Assembly (NCBI RefSeq): GCF_007197735.1
Contig: NZ_CP041637.1
Location: forward strand, 3,071,001 to 3,135,000
DNA length: 64,000 nucleotides
Direction of reading: 5' to 3'
Origin: Formosa sediminum
Lineage (GTDB): Bacteria > Bacteroidota > Bacteroidia > Flavobacteriales > Flavobacteriaceae
In this document: positions 61,593-64,000 of the stretch, piece after piece
Position numbering within the stretch: the stretch's first letter is position 1
Layout of the letters: each line of letters starts with the position of its first letter
Notes under the pieces: generated by a model
The model's input: only the letters and a program-made list of their open reading frames with translations
Told to the model about the DNA's origin: nothing
Database searches by the model: none
Program-made: the position numbers and the translations under genes

Positions 61593-62881
61593 TAGTTATT
61601 TTTTAAATCGTTTAGTCTTAGAGTAACCGCATTTTTGTGTGCTTCTAAGCCTTCGGCAGCAGCCATTTGTTCAATAATTGGACCTAAATCTAAAAGTCCT
61701 TGTTCTGATATTTTTTGAAAGGTTATACTCTTTAAAAAACTATCTAAGTTTACGCCAGAATACGCTTTACTAAATCCGTTGGTAGGTAAAGTGTGGTTGG
61801 TACCAGACGCATAATCGCCAGCACTCTCTGGTGTATAATTACCAATAAACACAGAACCTGCATTTCTAATACCGTTTACATAAAGATCTTCATTTTTAGA
61901 ACAAATAATAAAATGTTCTGGTGCATATTCGTTAATTAAATTAAGTGCAACTTCATCACTTTCAACTAAAATTAACTTTGAATTAGCGATTGCTTTTTCT
62001 GCTATACTTTGTCTCGGTAAGTTCTTAATTTGTGTATCAACTTCTTTTAAAACATCATCAATTAAAGCTTTTGATGTGGATACTAAAATCACTTGACTAT
62101 CTGCACCATGTTCTGCTTGACTTAATAAATCTGAAGCTACATAACTTGCATTAGCACTATCATCTGCAACTACTAATAATTCACTTGGTCCTGCAGGCAT
62201 ATCGATAGCAACGCCGTATTTTGTAGCCAATTGTTTTGCCACAGTAACAAACTGATTTCCTGGTCCAAAAATTTTATAGACTTGAGGGATGTTTTCTGTT
62301 CCAAATGTTAATCCGGCAATCGCTTGAATCCCTCCTACTTTAATAATTTTTGAAACGCCACATAAATGAGCAGCAAATAAAATTTCGTTTGCAATTTTAC
62401 CAGATGAATTTGGTGGAGAACACAACACTATTTCTTTACATCCCGCAATTTTAGCTGGAATGGCTAACATTAAAACAGTAGAAAACAACGGTGCTGTACC
62501 TCCTGGAATATATAATCCAATTTTTTCTATGGCTCGTTTTTCTTGCCAGCAGTTTACTCCAGGCATGGTGCTAACTTGAACTTTTTCTGTTTTTTGAGCC
62601 GCATGAAAACGCTCAATATTTTTATATGCAATCGTTATGGCTTCTTTAAGCTGTTCTGATACGTTTGCCTTTGCTTCTTCAATTTCTTGTTCTGTAACAA
62701 TATTAGAATCTAAAGTCACCCCATCAAATTGAGTAGTATATTTAGAAATTGCAACATCCCCATTACGCTTAACATCATCAAAAATTTGAGTTACCGTATT
62801 TTCTATATCGTTTACGGTTTGTGTTGGGCGTTGCAATATATTTGACCAATCTGATGGATTGGGGTTTTCAATAATGTTCAT
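61592..62881 (-). CDS. hisD: Histidinol dehydrogenase
   Basis: This 429-residue zinc enzyme oxidises histidinol to histidine in two NAD-dependent steps. It has INCWQEKRAIEKIGLYIPGGTAPLFSTVLMLAIPA, the GPGNQFVTVAKQLATKYGVAIDMPAGPSELLV signature, SQAEHGADSQVIL (zinc Gln/His) and YTPESAGDYASGTNHTLPTNG. Full length for the family. 15 bases after hisG. Confidence 0.97.
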   Translation of the reverse strand: MNIIENPNPSDWSNILQRPTQTVNDIENTVTQIFDDVKRNGDVAISKYTTQFDGVTLDSNIVTEQEIEEAKANVSEQLKEAITIAYKNIERFHAAQKTEKVQVSTMPGVNCWQEKRAIEKIGLYIPGGTAPLFSTVLMLAIPAKIAGCKEIVLCSPPNSSGKIANEILFAAHLCGVSKIIKVGGIQAIAGLTFGTENIPQVYKIFGPGNQFVTVAKQLATKYGVAIDMPAGPSELLVVADDSANASYVASDLLSQAEHGADSQVILVSTSKALIDDVLKEVDTQIKNLPRQSIAEKAIANSKLILVESDEVALNLINEYAPEHFIICSKNEDLYVNGIRNAGSVFIGNYTPESAGDYASGTNHTLPTNGFSKAYSGVNLDSFLKSITFQKISEQGLLDLGPIIEQMAAAEGLEAHKNAVTLRLNDLKNN

Positions 62882-62896
62882 TTTAAATGTCTTTAA

Positions 62897-63754
62897 TTAT
62901 AGAACCATATTATCAATAGGACAAACAAGGATACCTTCTGCGCCAAGTGCTTTAAGTTCATCAATAATTTCCCAAAATTTATTTTTGTCGATTACTGTGT
63001 GAACAGAGCTCCAGCCTTCTTGGGCTAAAGGTAAGACTGTTGGGCTTTTCATCCCTGGTAAAATGGTAATTATTTCTTTTAATTTTTCATTAGGTGCGTT
63101 TAACAACACATATTTAGAACGACGCCCTTTTAGCACAGAATCTATTCTAAATTTAATTGTGTTTAATATCTCTAAATTGTCTTTAGAAATTAATGGAGAT
63201 GATGCTAAAACAGCCTCAGATTTTAGTAAGACTTCAACCTCTTTTAAACCATTTTTAAATAATGTACTTCCGCTAGACACAATATCAACTATAGCATCTG
63301 CAAGCCCAATGTTTGGAGCAATTTCTACCGATCCGTTAATAATATGTAACTGCGCGTTTACGTTATTTTTATCTAAAAATTGTTGCACCGTATTGGGATA
63401 AGACGTTGCAATACGCTTACCTTCTAAATCTTGCATATTATTGTATTTAACAGATTTTGGCACTGCTATAGATACTTTACAAGATGAAAAACCTAATTTT
63501 TGAATAATTTGAATGTCTCCGCCTTTTTCAATTAAAACATTCTCTCCAATAATAGCAGCATCTACAACACCGTCTTTTAGATACTGAGGAATATCTCCAT
63601 TACGTAAATAAAACACCTCTACAGGAAAGTTTTTAGCTGAAGCTTTTAATTGATCTCTTCCATTGTCTATAGATATTCCTATGTCTTTAAGAATTTGCAT
63701 AGACTCGTCGTACAGTCGACCTGATTTTTGAACTGCAATTTTTAGTTTACTCAT
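62897..63754 (-). CDS. hisG: ATP phosphoribosyltransferase, long form
   Basis: This 285-residue long-form HisG catalyses the first committed step, ATP plus PRPP to PR-ATP. The catalytic part has KIAVQKSGRLYDESM, DAAIIGENVLIEKG, KRIATSYPNTVQQFLDKN and the PRPP loop GLADAIVDIVSSGSTLFKNGL. The C-terminal about 75 residues form the HisG_C domain for feedback inhibition by histidine, so no HisZ is needed. It is preceded by a His-rich leader peptide and an attenuator. Confidence 0.97.
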   Translation of the reverse strand: MSKLKIAVQKSGRLYDESMQILKDIGISIDNGRDQLKASAKNFPVEVFYLRNGDIPQYLKDGVVDAAIIGENVLIEKGGDIQIIQKLGFSSCKVSIAVPKSVKYNNMQDLEGKRIATSYPNTVQQFLDKNNVNAQLHIINGSVEIAPNIGLADAIVDIVSSGSTLFKNGLKEVEVLLKSEAVLASSPLISKDNLEILNTIKFRIDSVLKGRRSKYVLLNAPNEKLKEIITILPGMKSPTVLPLAQEGWSSVHTVIDKNKFWEIIDELKALGAEGILVCPIDNMVL

Positions 63755-63769
63755 TATTTTGGTTAATGT

Positions 63770-63777
63770 GTTTGAGT
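63770..63777. repeat. Copy of the attenuator pairing segment near the hisG start
   Basis: GTTTGAGT on the plus strand here gives ACTCAAAC in the hisG mRNA, which could pair with GTTTGAGT in the terminator 5' arm (63815-63822). It lies after the termination point, so any role would be after read-through. Confidence 0.3.
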
Positions 63778-63799
63778 AAAATCATTCGGAGAAAATAAA

Positions 63800-63828
63800 A
63801 ACCCCATCTGATTAACTCAAACGGGGTT
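63800..63828 (-). terminator. Attenuator terminator of the his operon
   Basis: On the minus strand AACCCCGTTTGA pairs with TCAGATGGGGTT (12 bp with two G-U pairs) around the loop GTTAA, then TTTTATTTT. It lies between the His leader peptide and hisG. Its 5' arm overlaps the antiterminator partner CGTTTGAGT (63815-63823). Confidence 0.9.
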
Positions 63829-63872
63829 TAAAAATATATTTTTATAAAAATTTATTCAATACACTTTCTGCT

Positions 63873-63881
63873 CGTTTAAGT
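63873..63881 (-). promoter_or_regulatory. Antiterminator strand of the his attenuator
   Basis: mRNA ACUUAAACG spans the last Thr codon and stop of the leader peptide. It is complementary over 9 bases (one G-U) to CGUUUGAGU in the terminator. A ribosome stalled on His codons would leave it free; one at the stop codon would cover it. Confidence 0.65.
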
Positions 63882-63923
63882 ACAAGTATGAAAATGATGA
63901 TGATGAAATTGAATAAAGTTCAT
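63876..63923 (-). CDS. hisL: his operon leader peptide (attenuation)
   Basis: A 15-codon frame reads MNFIQFHHHHFHTCT and then TAA. Five of fifteen codons are His (all CAT), four of them consecutive. It is the only Met-initiated frame there, with an in-frame stop 30 bases upstream, and it is followed after 47 bases by a rho-independent terminator and then hisG. This is the arrangement of the enterobacterial hisL attenuator. Stalling at His codons should allow the antiterminator (63873-63881 with 63815-63823) and transcription of hisG. It is too short for standard gene callers. The symbol is by functional analogy, not sequence homology. Confidence 0.88.
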   Translation of the reverse strand: MNFIQFHHHHFHTCT

Positions 63924-63943
63924 GTCTTTGTTTTTGTTCTTTA

Positions 63944-63975
63944 CAAATATTCAGAAATTTAAAACACTTATGCAA
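63944..63975 (-). promoter_or_regulatory. Probable his operon promoter
   Basis: On the minus strand TTG (63973-63975) is followed after 21 bases by AATATTTG (63944-63951), one base from TAnnTTTG. The expected start lies a few bases before the leader ATG. Confidence 0.5.
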
Positions 63976-64000
63976 GTTTTAAATCGAAAAATATCAATTT

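Noticed and set aside
1-64000. tRNA, rRNA, CRISPR arrays, insertion sequences, prophage
   Set aside because: No cloverleaf-like segments, repeat-spacer arrays, transposase or phage genes were seen; the gene content is continuous chromosomal background.

Overview
The window is a low-GC stretch from a member of the Bacteroidota, most likely a marine Flavobacteriaceae bacterium. This rests on several things: near-absence of Shine-Dalgarno sequences, repeated TAnnTTTG -7 promoter boxes, SSD-type lipoprotein signals, LytS/LytTR two-component pairs, DUF6428 in an arsenic operon, a PF05426 alginate-lyase-type protein, and a hisGDCBHAF(IE) operon. It is ordinary chromosome: I see no prophage, insertion sequence, CRISPR array, tRNA or rRNA.

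Layout. 1-3704: end of a type I secretion-like set (ABC protein with degenerate ATPase motifs, HlyD adaptor, TolC channel). 3781-11075: single genes (peroxiredoxin-like protein, NAD(P)-binding protein, alginate-lyase-type enzyme, tandem-FKBP lipoprotein, EamA transporter, CotH lipoprotein, YdjM-like membrane protein). 11259-21709: a leftward block of TolC, MacA, MacB ATPase, MacB permease, two double-DUF1566 lipoproteins and DoxX, followed by a LytS/LytTR pair and a secreted Gly/Pro-rich protein. 21950-31798: BCCT transporter, J-domain/KTSC protein, two DEAD-box helicases, a second LytS/LytTR pair, two EamA transporters and a sensor-protein fragment. 31923-40974: TetR with a metallo-beta-lactamase-fold hydrolase, FAH-family protein, DUF2130 protein, two universal stress proteins, SulP and NhaA transporters. 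41048-47235: agmatine-to-putrescine enzymes, an arsenic operon (arsR, DUF6428, arsC-like, ACR3) and a zinc-ribbon SDR. 47389-56552: SDR, OmpA lipoproteins, MscS channel, thioesterase, Dps, TruA-like enzyme and small conserved proteins. 56611-63754: complete histidine biosynthesis operon.

The clearest regulatory discovery is at the right end. Upstream of hisG on the minus strand there is a 15-residue leader peptide (MNFIQFHHHHFHTCT), a 12-bp intrinsic terminator, and a 9-bp alternative pairing between the leader stop-codon region and the terminator 5' arm. Together these form a complete classical histidine attenuator.

Two local transcription-factor circuits can also be read from the bases. 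The TetR gene has two near-identical palindromes, one before itself and one before the adjacent hydrolase. The arsenic operon has an 18-base motif repeated just upstream of both arsR and the DUF6428 gene. The best candidate for a little-described functional system is the MacAB-TolC/double-DUF1566/DoxX block with its neighbouring LytS-LytTR pair.
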